Notes: generated by a model from the letters alone, not told the origin. Positions 34,696-47,309 are shown, counted from the stretch's first letter. The stretch is 64,000 nt of DNA from Labia minor (GCA_963082975.1 OY720344.1:98185781-98249780), one strand, 5' to 3'. Numbers and translations: made by a program.

Positions 34696-36176
34696 AAATA
34701 GTTTGTTTTTTTATAGTTTTTTTAATGGATTATCATTGGCCTATGATGACTTCATTAGCTACAACCTAATACCCATTTAAATAAATTATAATTATTTATT
34801 TAAATATAACTGTATATTTTTGCTTAATTAAAATAATATTTACAAAATTTAATTAATTTGTTTCAATGTTTCAAAGAGAATTTTGATGTGATTTTAAATA
34901 TTTTTATTTATTTATAATTATATTTAATTCATCTCTCTTTATGTATTATTATTATAATTATTAATATTATTGAAATTATATATATATGTACTATATATAT
35001 GTATATATATATTATTTATCTATTTATATAACTTCTTCTGTGGCGCAAATAAAAACGAAAATTCTAATTTCTTATCTATTCTATTTTTGAATTTATAAAA
35101 TAAAAATAAATGATATTTTTTTATATAGGGATAAAAATCAAAACATTCAAATAAATTTATATTTTATTTCTTTATAAAAAAAAATATATTTTTTTAAATT
35201 TATTAATTTCTTCCCGTCATGCCCAGCAATCTTTTCACATTAGATTCAACCCCATTTTAACAGAACCAGAGTGCTACCATTACACAGAATCCCCCTTCAA
35301 ATTCCCATCTTTCTCTCCATCTCAAATTTTATTTCCCCCAAAAGTCCACCTTTTCTAAAAAAAAACACTACAATATTATATTTGTAAGGAAAAAGATTTG
35401 TTCTTAGTCAATATGTAATTTCAATTTTAAGACTAAGACGGTTGGTGCTTTATAATTCTGGAAACGAAACAATTTTCTTACAACCCCTCTCGAATTCAAT
35501 CAAAAATGATCTCAAAAATTAATAGATGATTCAACTCTAATTTTCTTTCCCTCGTTTATTATCTTTTATATAGATGTTTTTTGTTTGCTTTCTTCTGATG
35601 TCCGGATAAAATTAAATCAATAGACATATTCTTTCTTTTTTTATCAAGTTTGATTACATCTAAATACCACGTCAAATGGATTCAATAGAAATACAATTAA
35701 TAAAATAATAATTAAATACGTAATAATATATGGTATATATATGTATATATATATAATAAACATTATTATATAATAATAATAATAATAATAAATAGATTAA
35801 AACACAAGGTCAAGGAATATACATATCTCCAATTCTATTCCATTACGAGTATAAATATAAAATATAATAGTTTATTAATTATATTGTCAAAGAATATTAG
35901 AATAGAAAAGTTTAATGATTATTATTAAATATAAAAGAGTATATTTCAATTAGAAAATTAAATAATAAATTCTAAAATAAAATTTTATTTTTATATTCTA
36001 ATAAATGTAATAAGGAATTAATGTATTAATGAAATAAATTACAAATAAAATTGTATTACTATTATTATTTTATTGTCGTTAGTTTTTTTTTACTATTGGA
36101 TCATCTCATCATTAACAACCACAAATACATATAAACAGCTAAGCTAGTATTTTTCTTTTTCATTATTAATCTCTAA
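34696..36176. other. AT-rich non-coding, nothing recognised
   Basis: Includes (TA)n-rich tracts at 34978-35015 and 35728-35757. The less AT-rich stretch at 35215-35350 has no frame or partner. Confidence 0.5.
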
Positions 36177-36665
36177 TCACACACTATATATATCGTAACA
36201 TACTCGCATGAATATGCTTTTAATACACAAAGGTGGAGAAAATTCTAAAAAGACATTTCTAACCAACATTGACATCTGCACGTACTCACCCTCATAAATT
36301 AAATAGGTAAAACACTCTCTCTCTTTGATAGAACAAAGAGACTGAGAGGAAATATTTTCTATTGATAAAAAGACAAATATTTCCTCAATTCTTTTATAAA
36401 AATTCATCAAATACTGCACACCAGGTTGCCAGAAGATATTGGCGAGAGGTGACCAATAAACAGAGGTCTTAGAGAGAAGAGGGGAGTGATGGAATGTTTT
36501 CTTTATTGATGGAACAACAATTTTCGAATTAGTCTTCATATAGTTCTGGAGAAGTGGAGACAAATATCCCTTGAAGGAGGAGACATCCCGGCCACCCCTT
36601 CTGCAGCTGCCACATTCGAAAAGATGTTCTGATAATCCTCAAGATGATCCAGAAGACTCTAGTCT
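36177..36665 (-). other. Unidentified block with 128-codon open frame
   Basis: The minus-strand frame 36563-36177 begins MSPLLQNYMKTNSK and contains 'VYWSPLANIFWQPGVQY'. It has no domain, signal peptide or repeat that I recognise. The block, including 'cccggccaccccttctgcag' at 36588-36607, is less AT-rich than its surroundings. It lies next to a LINE/mariner nest, so it may be part of an old element. I do not call it a gene. Confidence 0.2.
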
Positions 36666-36779
36666 CTAATAATTCTCCGACTATTTATACTTATAATATA
36701 GCTAAGTGCCCTTGCTTACTTATAAAATTGAAATTGCTCATTAAGTTTAAACATTTCATTTTAGAGAACGACGGTTGTA

Positions 36780-37683
36780 CAGGGTCCGGCAGTCAAACCT
36801 GACGGTTTTTGAAATGGGATAAATAAAAAAGTTGTTGAGATATTTTAATTATTTTTTTTTATTGTAAAGAGGAGAATTGGAAATTTAACATTCATAATAA
36901 AAAGCACAAAAATAACTTATGTAGCAAAAATTATGTCACTTAAATGATGACCACCATTTTCTCTACACTGTACTGTAAATTTTCGATATTGGGCTCCAAG
37001 TAACCCACAGGAACTTCACAAGCAGCCTATTCACTGTAAAAGAGTAACTGTCTGGGCTGCAATGTGTAGGTCAACAGTGTTAGGTCCTTATTTTTTTGAG
37101 GAGAATGGCCAAACAGTGACAGTGAACTCAGCGCGTTATGTTGCCATGATCCGTGACTTTCTCATTCCAGAATTACGTCGCCATCGTATCCCTCTCAGGA
37201 GAGTCTGGTTTCAGCAGGACGGAGCAACTGCCCATCTTGGGCGTCCATGGCTCAACTCAGAGGATTTTTCCCCGGTAAGCTGATCTCGCTCAGAGGTGAC
37301 ATCGAATGGCCGGCACATTCTCCCGACTTGTCCCCTTGTGACTTTTATCTATGGGGTACCTCAAGGGAAGAGTTTATGTTAACAGACCAAATAATTTGAA
37401 CCAACTGAAGGAGAACATTCGGCGAGAAAGTCGTGAGATCCCGCGCCAAATATTGAAGAGAGTCATGACTAACTTCTTCAGGAGACTCGTACAGTGAAGA
37501 GAAAATGGTGGTCATCATTTAAGTGACATAATCTTTGCTACATAAGTTATTTTTGTGCTTTTTTATTATGAATGTTAAATTTCCAATTCTTCTCTTTACA
37601 ATAAAAAAAAACTAATTAAAATATCTCAACAACTTTTTTATTTATCCCATTTCAAAAACCGTCAGGTTTGACTGCCGGACCTG
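36780..37683 (+). mobile_element. Tc1/mariner-superfamily element with ~190-bp inverted repeats
   Basis: Starts CAGGGTCCGGCAGTCAAACC at 36780 and ends with the inverse (GGTTTGACTGCCGGACCTG) at 37683, with TA on both sides (36778-36779, 37684-37685). The match between ends continues with few differences for about 190 bp (36780-36971 against 37496-37683). It includes 'gtcacttaaatgatgacc' and 'accattttctct'. 904 bp with the N-terminal half of the transposase missing. Confidence 0.92.
36985..37555 (+). pseudogene. C-terminal part of a Tc1/mariner-type transposase
   Basis: Reads FRYWAPSNPQELHKQ near 36985 (one frame), then CRSTVLGPYFFEENGQ, 'VTVNSARYVAMIRDFLIPEL', 'RVWFQQDGATAHLGR' (37062-37250), then 'LISLRGDIEWPAHSPDLSP' and 'CDFYLWG', and finally 'LKENIRRESREIPRQILKR' in a shifted frame. 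WFQQDGATAH carries the second catalytic Asp and SPDLSPCDFYLWG the third acidic motif. This matches the family widespread in insects. At least one frameshift follows the WG motif, and the DNA-binding half is absent. Confidence 0.88.
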
Positions 37684-37685
37684 TA

Positions 37686-37845
37686 TAAGGGATTTATATA
37701 TACAAAGCTTGAGGTCCTCCGATATACTGCGGGATTTTAGTAAGTGGCTCAGTCTAGTAGCAATGACTTCCTGCCTGATCTCCATACTTTCAGACCCATC
37801 GTAAGAGAACACTGAGCCCAGGTATTTGAATCGCGTAGAGTGCTA
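37686..37845 (-). pseudogene. LINE reverse-transcriptase fragment (thumb region), mariner-interrupted
   Basis: The minus strand reads RFKYLGSVFSYDGSESMEIR, then 'QEVIATRLSHLLKSRSISE', then 'DLKLCIYKSL'. This is the FKYLGS...I..R...A...L....LS...K..LYKSL segment just after the palm of RTE/CR1-type non-LTR reverse transcriptases. It abuts the right TA of the mariner. Across the insertion the frame may continue as IQPS, fitting the family's IRPV, which suggests that the mariner landed inside the LINE. Confidence 0.75.
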
Positions 37846-40774
37846 CCAATTAATTAATTATTAATTTTCAACCCATTTTTCTCATTAACCAACCCATACT
37901 AAATCATACTTTATACGACAATAGTATTTAACATCTTCTTTGGTTTACCCCCCCCCCTTCAATATTTTTTAATTAGAAATCAAATTTTCTTAAAGACCAT
38001 TCTCTAATGAGAAAAGAGATACTTCAGTTTTAGTGCATACTATCTACATAAATATACATAAAACTAATTGAATTAGTATCTTGGTGTTTGAAGACGATTT
38101 TATTATCAGTTCAACGTCATTTCTATTGTTTTTATGATCATTACTTTTAATAATTATTTAGTTTAAATTCATATCTTACCCCTTTGCAGACACTCAAATA
38201 TAATTATGTGACAAATATTTTATATATATAATACGAGCCAGATGTATTCATTGTCAGTGATAGTACAAAAGATTCTTCAAAACTTTAGCTCAGAAGATGA
38301 TCCACCCATTTAACACAAAATCCCAACATTGACTCTTGGTCACACACAGACTAAAATCCAGAATAGCAAAAAATTATCTTCAAAATGGCGCCGTAATACT
38401 CAAATTTCTCAATAAAACGTGAAAATAACTCCAAAATAACTTCTCACAATAATAAAAATTTTCACAGAAATTTAAAAGAATATATAATTTAATACTTATT
38501 TATTTATATTTGAAAATGCTCTTTTAATTTAGAAATTGATACGATCTGTTTCAAGTCCTGGATTGCCGATACATCACATCTAATATTGTTTTTTATTTTA
38601 TTTTGAAAATCCATTTATTTATTAGTTGAAAAAGAATTTAAAAGTTTATATTAACATGTATTTGTTTCGTTAAGAAAGATCCTAAAAATAAACAAATAAA
38701 TTATACAAAATGATAAATCATTTCAGATTTATTTGAAATATATGCTATTTGATTCTATTAAAACATAATTCTTATAGTAATAAAAAAAACCTTGAACTTA
38801 AAAGTAAAATAAGATAAATGAGGCTGAATGTAGCTTAGTTACAATTCATGATTCGTTAAATCTTACAATTTTTCATTCTATACGTTAAGATAAATCTCAA
38901 TCAGCAATGAATTCAAATATAAATTCAGATCTTTATCAGAATAAAAAAAAAACAAACTCGTATATTATCTATTTATTTCTCTTCTCTATCCCCATTACCC
39001 CCCCCCCCCCTCGTCATGGCTTCTTCTTTTTCAAATGATTTTCTCCAGGTGAGTTAAAGTGGATTTTTGTGACCATAACTTGTACGGGTTTGTGTGATTC
39101 ACAGCAGATAACACCTGCATTTGACAATGAGATCTGTGCGCGATTTACCACGATGTCCATAAGGGAATTATATTATTATATTATAGAGGAGATTAATTCA
39201 TGTTCAGGGGCATCCCTTCTCTCCTCTCCCCCTTCGGGCAAAAATCAATTGTCAAGAATTAATTGTTCCATTATGATTTTATTTAATATAAACATGTATT
39301 CGATTTTATTGATTTTTAGAAGAATTCAAAATAACATGGAATTAATTAATTTTATATTTTAATTAAATTTAAAAAAAATAACTTCATACTACTCTAAATG
39401 GGAAATAAAAAACATTTCTATTTTCTTTTTCAAAAAAATTATGATTAATTATTTACTTACATTAGTATTGTGTCGGAAAAGAAATAATTAATGTTAATCT
39501 TCATAAAGGAAAAAGTTAAAATATGTTTATATCCTAAATTTATCTAATTTTATTTTATTTTAAATTTTGAATGAAATAAATTAAATTAAAGTTCAACAAT
39601 TATGAAACACAATTAAACTGTTTAATTAATAAATAAATAATAAATAAATGACTAATATAATAAAAAAATTAGTCAAATTAATTCAATAAATAAATATAAG
39701 GTATTTATAATGTAAAAGATATTTAATTTCAAATATAACATTAAATAAATAAATGAATAAATTCAATAATCAGAAATGTCGATATTACTAGGGTGATTTA
39801 AGAGATTTTGCAAATTTTTGATTTTAATTAAATTTTAATATTTTAAAAGTATTAATTATAAATTTTATAAAATTAAATTATGGTTTTTTATTTGTATTTT
39901 TTGGAATTTGAAATTATAAAATTAATAATTAATAACCAGTGTTAATACGTTACAGTAATATTTATTATTAATTATAATTTTTTTTTATTGAATGCTAACT
40001 TAAATTATATTATATATGATTTAAATATGTATATACTATATGAAAATGAAATTTGAAAATATTGGTTAATACTAGTTTATTCAATTATTATTTGTAATAG
40101 ATATGTAGTTGTTTTCTACCATTTATTTGGAACAAATTCAATTTTCTTTAAAATTCCATTTATTTTCATAATTTTACATTTTTAAAAAAAAATATAATTA
40201 CCATAAAATCACAAACAATAAACAAAAACAATGAAAACTATAATAAATGCAATAAGAGATGTTTTAACAAATTACAAAAAAGTATGCTATTAAATAATAA
40301 AATCATAATCAAATGCTGTAATAAATTGAAGTTTGATTTTAATTCCAATAAAAGTTAGTGTGAATTTTGAAATTGAATTCTGTCGTTTCTTAAATAACAA
40401 ACATATTTTTTAAAACTACAATAAAAAATGGTTATCCACAATTTCAAAGTTATTTTAGTTTTATGTGTTACATTCAACAGAATAAACTTTTCAATAAAAT
40501 ATAATAGATGTTATATTCTTTAAGATTAAAGAAAAAAAAAGAAGTGAAAATTTAAATAAACTTTCTTGAAAACTTTTTCTTATTGACGATCTTTAGAAAA
40601 AATTGTATTAATTTAAAAAATTTAAAATATTAAAATAAATAAATAAATAAGAAAAGAAAAATTTTCAGAGAATATAGTTAGTAAAAAATAACTATTCACT
40701 CATTATAAATTATTTTAAATAAAATGAATCCATTGAATTTGAAAATGACCCAAGAAAAGAAAAAGATCACCTCC
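37846..40774. other. Mostly AT-rich non-coding; candidate splice-site region near 39.0 kb
   Basis: Poly-C runs at about 37946-37957 and 38998-39010. The stretch 39010-39240 is less AT-rich and described separately. The 97-codon frame at 39069-39362 has no recognised domain. Confidence 0.45.
39016..39054 (+). other. Possible short exon with splice donor (speculative)
   Basis: An ATG at 39016 opens an 11-codon frame (MASSFSNDFLQ) ending exactly at CAG|GTGAGT (donor at 39049), a consensus 5' splice site in phase 0. However, the pyrimidine-rich TTTTCTCCAG just before it also fits a 3' splice site. No second exon could be tied to it. This needs transcript data. Confidence 0.15.
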
Positions 40775-40978
40775 TTATGCCTTGTTTACACGGGCTTAGT
40801 TCTTGCCATTAGTACTAACTACTTACAACAATTTTGTGACGGGTAAACACCTTGTATAAGTAGTTAGTATTAGAAGAGTAGCGAGTCGAGTGGATAGAAA
40901 TGGTTTCTATTTACTAGCGACAAGTAGGTACCCCCAGTATCTAATGACAAGAACTAAGCACGTGTAAACAAGGCATAA
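40775..40978. mobile_element. 204-bp MITE with ~40-bp TIRs
   Basis: The left arm TTATGCCTTGTTTACACGGG then CTTAGTTCTTGCCATTAG, and the inverted right arm TTATGCCTTGTTTACACGTG then CTTAGTTCTTGTCATTAG, differ at only two positions over 38 bp. There is no ORF. No convincing target duplication: flanks are atcacctcc and gtgaacttt unless the terminal TTA/TAA belongs to the target. Superfamily unassigned. Confidence 0.85.
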
Positions 40979-42465
40979 GTGAACTTTTTTTGTGACCACG
41001 CCAGTAGATTTTGGGAAATATTCTAAAATTATGATTTCACTAGCTTGGCCTTATTTGGAAACACCTATTCTAGCTGTTAAATAAAATATTTCAATATATT
41101 TAATAATATGAATTATAATTAAAACTATGGTTTGAGATATTGAAGGGACTTAGGAGGAAGGGATTGAGATGAAAAGTTAACAGAAGAAGAAAGAAATGAC
41201 AGTGGTTTAAATAAACTTTGCAATTTTATATATAGAAAACATTAAAATATCGTCAAGAGAAATAATCTTTTTAGAAAGATCAAAACCTACAAGAATAGAA
41301 ACTATATGATTTTCTAGCCTTGACTCATGATCCTGGCTCATCTGTTATAATGATTAATAGTACACCCACATAAAAATAGAATTTAATCATGAATTTATAA
41401 AATTTGAAGAAATAAATAAAAAAAACAAAAAACATTGAGTTACATTTATAATCAAAAGACAATGAAATGTAGGAGTGTTTATTTATTTATTTTACCTCTA
41501 TAAAATTTTTTTGATAAATTTTACACAATATCAATAAATTCAAATTCAAAAATACTTATTGATAAAATAATTTTATCTAACCTTTGATATTCAAATTTCT
41601 TAATGCTCGATTTATATTTATCATGGTATAACTACATTTCTATTTAGTGTATTAAGTAAATTACAACAAATATTTTTCAAAAATTGACAGATATAATGAT
41701 ATCTAAAGCAATAAATTTGGATGATTTGACATGAATTGAATTTCATAGTAATACCTAAAAACAATTTACATGTTTTTTTTTTTAAATTTTACTGATTGTA
41801 TGTTCTTTCTTGTTGCATGTTTCTTGTTTGTTTATTGCTGGCCATTATATATTTGGCAAGCGTTTATTATATTTATACTTTTCACAAGTTGTTGTTGATG
41901 GGCTTATAATTACTTAGTGAAATAAATTTTGACGACTAGCCTCAGTCAAAACAGAAACGATTGGAATATGAGCCAAACGAATGTTAATAAAAGTTTCAAA
42001 ATAATTAAAAATAAATTTATCCATTTTTTTTTTAAATGGTCATTCATTCAAGTACTACACACATATGAATACTTGTTGATTTAATTTTTTTTAAATTATC
42101 ATATTTATAATTTCATGGAAATATGGTAAAAGTGATTTAAATGAACAATATTAAATTTGTTTGAATTTTTATAGAATAGATGAATAAATTTAATATCTGG
42201 TTTATTTTTCAGAGAAATTATTGAAGTGTTTTTTTTTACATATTTTTATTTATTTATTTGAATTATAACTAATTTTTGATTCAAAATGTAATTAAAATTA
42301 ATAAGTCCATTCTTCAGTAGTATCTAATCTGTCCAGATCCATTCTTCTAGAGATTTTATAATTATAATTATATTTGAAATTTATAGAAAAATGTACGATA
42401 TTCATTATTTTGTAACCTACACTATAGTAATATAATCTATTTTTGGAATTTTATTTTCAATTATC
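40979..42465. other. AT-rich non-coding, nothing recognised
   Basis: Only A/T-rich sequence and a moderately complex stretch near 41800-41990 without match. Confidence 0.5.
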
Positions 42466-42469
42466 ATCC

Positions 42470-42550
42470 ATCACTGTAAATCACAAATCTTAACCACAAC
42501 AACCACAGTTCTCCAACTTTCCTTATTTGAACACATAATTTCTAGCTTCT
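42470..42550 (-). pseudogene. Diverged LINE tail fragment (copy L5)
   Basis: 'aaccacaacaaccacagttct' in part, 'ccaactttccttatttgaac' and 'tagcttctccgaac' parallel L2 (18100-18160) with many substitutions. Short and old. Confidence 0.45.
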
Positions 42551-42604
42551 CCGAACTAGATTAATAATAATAATTGTAATATCAATAATAATAATAATAA
42601 TAAT

Positions 42605-43155
42605 AGGAGGTGGCTTGGCTGAGAGTGTAGCGTGGCAACCTTCTACACAAGAAGTCGGCGTTCGATTCTAACCAAGAACGGATTTTTCTAATAAATTCAA
42701 TTTAACATCAGCTGCCTCCTGCTCCAGGAACTGACAAGCCCTGGTTCTTTACAACCCTGCACCAGCAGGACTACCTCAAAAACAAGCAACCATAAGCAAC
42801 AATGGATCATGATGAGAATAACTCCAGTTGGTACCCAATCCGCCCGTCACCTGGAGGATCCGGATCTTCACGAGCACTCAAAAAGAAGAATGAAAAGTTA
42901 ACACCTAAAGAACATTCATAAATGGGCAGATTTAACATCAATACCCTTATTCAAGCAACAATGGTTCGTGATGAGAATAACACCAGATCTTCATGAGCAC
43001 ACAAAAAAAAAAAAAAAAAAAAAAGAAGAAGAATGAAGTTAACACCTAAATAGAACCTTCATATATGGGCACACTTAACATCAATACCCTTGTATATGGG
43101 AGCTTTGCGTGATCCTAGATGGTCCAGACGCAAAATAATAATAATAATAATAATA
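42605..43155 (+). repeat. Second tRNA-derived SINE family with (TAA)n tail and internal duplication
   Basis: The head has a box A-like TGGCTGAGAGTG (42614-42625) and box B-like GTTCGATTCTAA (42660-42671), separated as in a tRNA. An anticodon-arm-like CTTCT/AGAAG stem lies between. The body contains two diverged copies of one segment, 'agcaacaatggatcatgatg' and 'agcaacaatggttcgtgatg'. It ends 'ggtccagacgcaaaa' plus (TAA)n. Unrelated to family S. Confidence 0.7.
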
Positions 43156-43164
43156 ATAAACATA

Positions 43165-43312
43165 ACTTATATACATCTATGAAAGGACAGCGCCTATTAC
43201 ATTGGCTGTAATCGAGTTGATAAAGGTGTTGTAAAGGTAAAGGTGTTGTATGATCAATATAACCGATCATCTCAACTTTTATCTTATTGGAAGACGCTAC
43301 TTTTACAAATTT
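43165..43312 (-). repeat. SINE family S, 3' part
   Basis: The plus strand reads 'tatgaaaggacagcgcctat', 'aaaggtgttgtatgatcaat' and 'aaccgatcatctcaacttt'. This is the 3' segment of family S seen at 24.45 and 55.55 kb. The tRNA head is absent. Confidence 0.7.
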
Positions 43313-44145
43313 TCAATAAAAGAAATTGAAAAATCATAGATTTATTTGTTTACTATGCAATAACGAATCCAAAGTTTTTGTTATTTTCTAAAAAAAATAT
43401 TTTTTTTCCATTTAAATTAAAAATAAATAATTCTATTTAAGCTTTAATCTTGAAAAGCAGCTTAAATAGTTTAAACTTAATCTGTTTAACTTTGGTACGT
43501 ATATCTAGGATATAAACAAGAAAGCACTCTGTAAATTTACCCAGCGGTTTAAAGGTAAGTTCGAATTCAAATACTGAACCACAAAGAGACAATTACTAAT
43601 TTAAAGAAAGAAAAAAAAAAGTAAAGGAAATCCATTATTTGAATCACTTCAAGTCTAAAACGGTATAGGAGTATTTTACAAGAGACAATAAATAATTAGT
43701 ATTTTTTCTTTTCTCTTTTATAGTCACTAATATTATATATATTATACCGTTAGATTAAAAAAACAATTTATCTGCTTTTTAATACTAATAATATTACTTA
43801 ATAAAATAATAACTTAATATATTTTTTAAATTATGATTTTTTGCCCAACATAAAAATAAATCATTAATATTTATTTATCCCTCTCACATCGTTTAACGGT
43901 TTTATTTTATTTTTTTTTTTTTATTTATAGTAAATATTTTTACTTTAAATTTCCCAATAAGAGCTATTAAATAATATTATAAATATAGCTATATATATAT
44001 AAATTAAATTTTTTTAGAATTTTATAGAGAAATAATTATTTTTCTAGTATGAATTGAAAACTATTTAATTATCTTTCTTTTTATTTTATTGATGTTTAAT
44101 GTGAAATAAAATATTATGAAATTAAATCTATTAATATAGTCTAAC
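43313..44145. other. AT-rich non-coding, nothing recognised
   Basis: A/T tracts and (TA)n at 43985-43999. Confidence 0.5.
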
Positions 44146-44205
44146 GTATCTCAATTGATATATTCATGATCTGCGGAACTGAAAGACGGTTCAATTCTCA
44201 GCAAA
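44140..44205 (+). repeat. tRNA-like remnant (decayed tRNA or SINE head)
   Basis: TATCTCAATTGA (44147-44158) resembles box A, TAGCTCAATTGG. GGTTCAATTCT (44188-44198) matches box B, 41 bp downstream, close to tRNA spacing. The T-stem and acceptor stem do not pair, so this is not a working tRNA. Confidence 0.35.
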
Positions 44206-44229
44206 TTTACAAAAAATAAATATTTAAAT

Positions 44230-44478
44230 CAGTGATTCTCAACCACTGTGCCGCGAGATTATCAAAAAGTGCCGCCAAATTATTACAAATGTAAAGATGC
44301 TCTTAAACATTGCTGACTTTTCTCTAATTTTTTTCAATTTGGTTCTAAAAAAAGGTAAAACGTTTTTGGGACTAGGTTCTTAAACATTTCCGACTTTTTT
44401 TTCTAAATTTTTTTTCAATATGGCCCTAAAAAAAAGGCAAAGTGTGCCGCGGTAAAAAAAAAAGGTTGAGGTTCACTC
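44230..44478. mobile_element. hAT MITE with TSD ATTTAAAT
   Basis: Exact duplication ATTTAAAT at 44222-44229 and 44479-44486. Left end CAGTGATTCTCAACCACTGT; right end inverse 'gagtgaacctcaacc'. It has the same 'tgccgcgaga' body as the 60.9-kb copy, so both belong to one subfamily. 249 bp. Confidence 0.9.
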
Positions 44479-44486
44479 ATTTAAAT

Positions 44487-47260
44487 ATACAAATGCAACA
44501 CTTAAAATGAGTGAAATGAAATGAAATATAAAAAACAAACTATTTTTGAAAAGCAATTTAGAAGAAATGTATAGTGATGGAAAAATGTAAACGCCAGGGA
44601 AATGCTGTTGTCGAGCAATCAACCGCGTGAAAATGGCAACAGACATATCCGTTGACATTCCATTATAACTGTTAGCAATTTATCTCTCTATCCTGTAGAT
44701 ACATTCCCCTTTCACAATTAAATATTCATTGATTAATTAAAACTTTAGAAAAAATTGGAATTTAAAAAAAAGATTTATTTGATTGTTTGAATATAGAAAG
44801 CGTTTTTAATCAAAGAATTGAAATTGCTTAACAGTGTTTTTCAAGTGCTATTTTAGAGGGGGGCTTTCAGTGGTGATATATCATTCACTTATTTCATTAC
44901 GCCCCTTTTGAAGCAGTATTGTTTTTCTTTCTCTTTCTCTCTCTGTCTGTATCGTCTATGCAAATACAATAATATCAGCCCCTGCGAATTGTCCCGGAAA
45001 TAGATGAATTATGAATAATTATAATTGTAACGAATGTATTTTTCTGTAAAATTGAAGCAATATACTTTATGCATATTTTTATAGAAGGGGATGTATTTAT
45101 ATCATTTTATGCGTAGTCGATGAAACCATCCATAACTAATTAAAAAAAAAGACAAGGGGCTTATATTATCCGAGATTTCGACACACCCTCATGCACAATA
45201 AATCCATTTATCGAATTTGTTATCTTATCCATCTACGTCAAAATTTATTTATCTAAGATATTTTCTTTTTGTTACCTACACCCTCCCCCAGTCCCTTGAG
45301 TGATATATATATATATATATATATATATAAGTTAAATAAGTTTCCGCCGTTTAGAAATTTAACAAAAATGCTTTTTGAATGATTTCTTATGAAAGTTCAA
45401 ATTCTATGTCAGGATCTTTCACCAATAATTATTGCTTCAATAAAATGGTTTTTAGTCTCAGATTTTCACTATATTTAAAACTACTCACGATACTTTTACT
45501 TAAAGCAGTCTCACCATATGCTTACAGGAGTAAATGATGTATTTCAGATGCAATTTCTTCAAGTTAAAGAGATATGTAATATATGATTATAATTCAGCAC
45601 AAAAATAAATACTTAAATAAAATTCCTGAAATACTAATCTTTAGAGGAATTAGATGTGATTCCATTAGAAGGGAGATTCGTTGATACAAATTGATTCATC
45701 TAAATATAGAAGAACTCCCCTTACTTCTCTCTCATTTAGATGGGAATGTATATATTCAATGTATTTCAAGTTTAATTAATTTTGATTTAGAGAAATTGTT
45801 TTGTGGGTAAAATATATATTTAAATCCTTTAAAGTCAATATAGTTTTGAAAATAGATCTATATATATGTATATACTATTTATAATATATGCTTTTCGAAT
45901 ATGTTAAAATATATTAATAGACTATTTCATTTGTCCAGAAATGAAATTCACTATATTAGCTGAGTTTCTAATTGCATTTTGAATCCACAGCTGCAATGGA
46001 AATATCCCATTCAATGGCTTTGTATAAAGTTACGCGATGGGGATAACAAACAATACCTCGGATAAGCATGATTGTAACAGAGATAACATCGACGAAATGA
46101 ACTCAACGAAATGATTTGTACGGGTGAGATAATTTCATCGAGGCAACTTTATTCACCCACTTTTCCTATGGCAGATATTTGTTTGTTTTTATTTACTATT
46201 ATTTTTTTTTTATTATTTTTTTCTAAAAACCATTTTGATTTATATCCGATTCATTGATTTGAAAAATAATCTACAAATCGGTTCAGAATAAAATTATTTT
46301 CATGTATAAAGAAAGTTGATATAAGAATATTTAAAAACCATTTATAAATAAATTAGATTTAAATAAAAGAAAGAAAGAAATATCGTCTGACTTTTATATA
46401 CTCTAGTCAATTTTATATATATATATATAAGTATATATAAAAATAAAATATAAAATAATGAAAATATTAAAAACTAAATTAAATAGATCAATAATTTTAT
46501 TTTATTTAATGAAAAATTTTAAAATATAAATAAGAATAACCAATTCACAGACACTATAGTGATTATTATAAAATTTATTCTAGTGTTTTTTTTCTTAAAC
46601 TAAATTTAAACTATTGGATAAATCAAATATATGTATAATTTAATTAATCATAGCATATATGTTATCTTGATTTAATTTAATTTTTTTTATATAAAAATAC
46701 ATTCGTTTTAAATAAATATTTCGATTAAGACAGTTCGTCCATCTTCAGCATGATTAAATTATAGAGTGAGGATACAGAATCAGGACAGGTAGATAGATTA
46801 GTTTCCATCCTTAGAAATTAAATTATTCAGATGTCATTTTGAATTTGATTGTAATGGGCCGAAGGTGCAACTTCTGTCTTAATAAATAATTGAAATAGAA
46901 TTTTTGATTATGGAGAAATATAATTCAATGATTTAATATATAAAAAATTTATAAGACAAAGACACCAATAAGAAAATTAATTTTTAACTTAAGTATATAA
47001 ATAAATGTGGAATTAATTTTATTCAATGATTTGATTAAAGATGTTTATAATATTTATATTTTTATTTTTCTAATATTTACAATATTTCAATTAATCATAT
47101 TGGCTTTTTTAACTTATTTAACACACTGAAAACATTCACATTGTGACTACATTTTCTTTTTGAATTTTTAAGATTATATATACATGTTGTCATTCATCAG
47201 CGCAAAGAATACAATACAAAGAACGTCTACATATCAAATTTTAAAAAATTAATTTCTGTG
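44487..47260. other. Non-coding, AT-rich with complex islands
   Basis: Islands near 44580-44660, 45060-45250 and 45990-46160 are less AT-rich and contain no frame or repeat partner. They could be conserved non-coding sequence. (TA)n at 45304-45329. Confidence 0.45.
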
Positions 47261-47309
47261 GTTATTGATTAGATATTAATAAAAATTTATAGCATTTGAA
47301 CAAATAGAG

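Noticed and set aside
44140-44205. Functional tRNA gene
   Set aside because: Box A and B are recognisable but the stems do not pair; listed only as a remnant.
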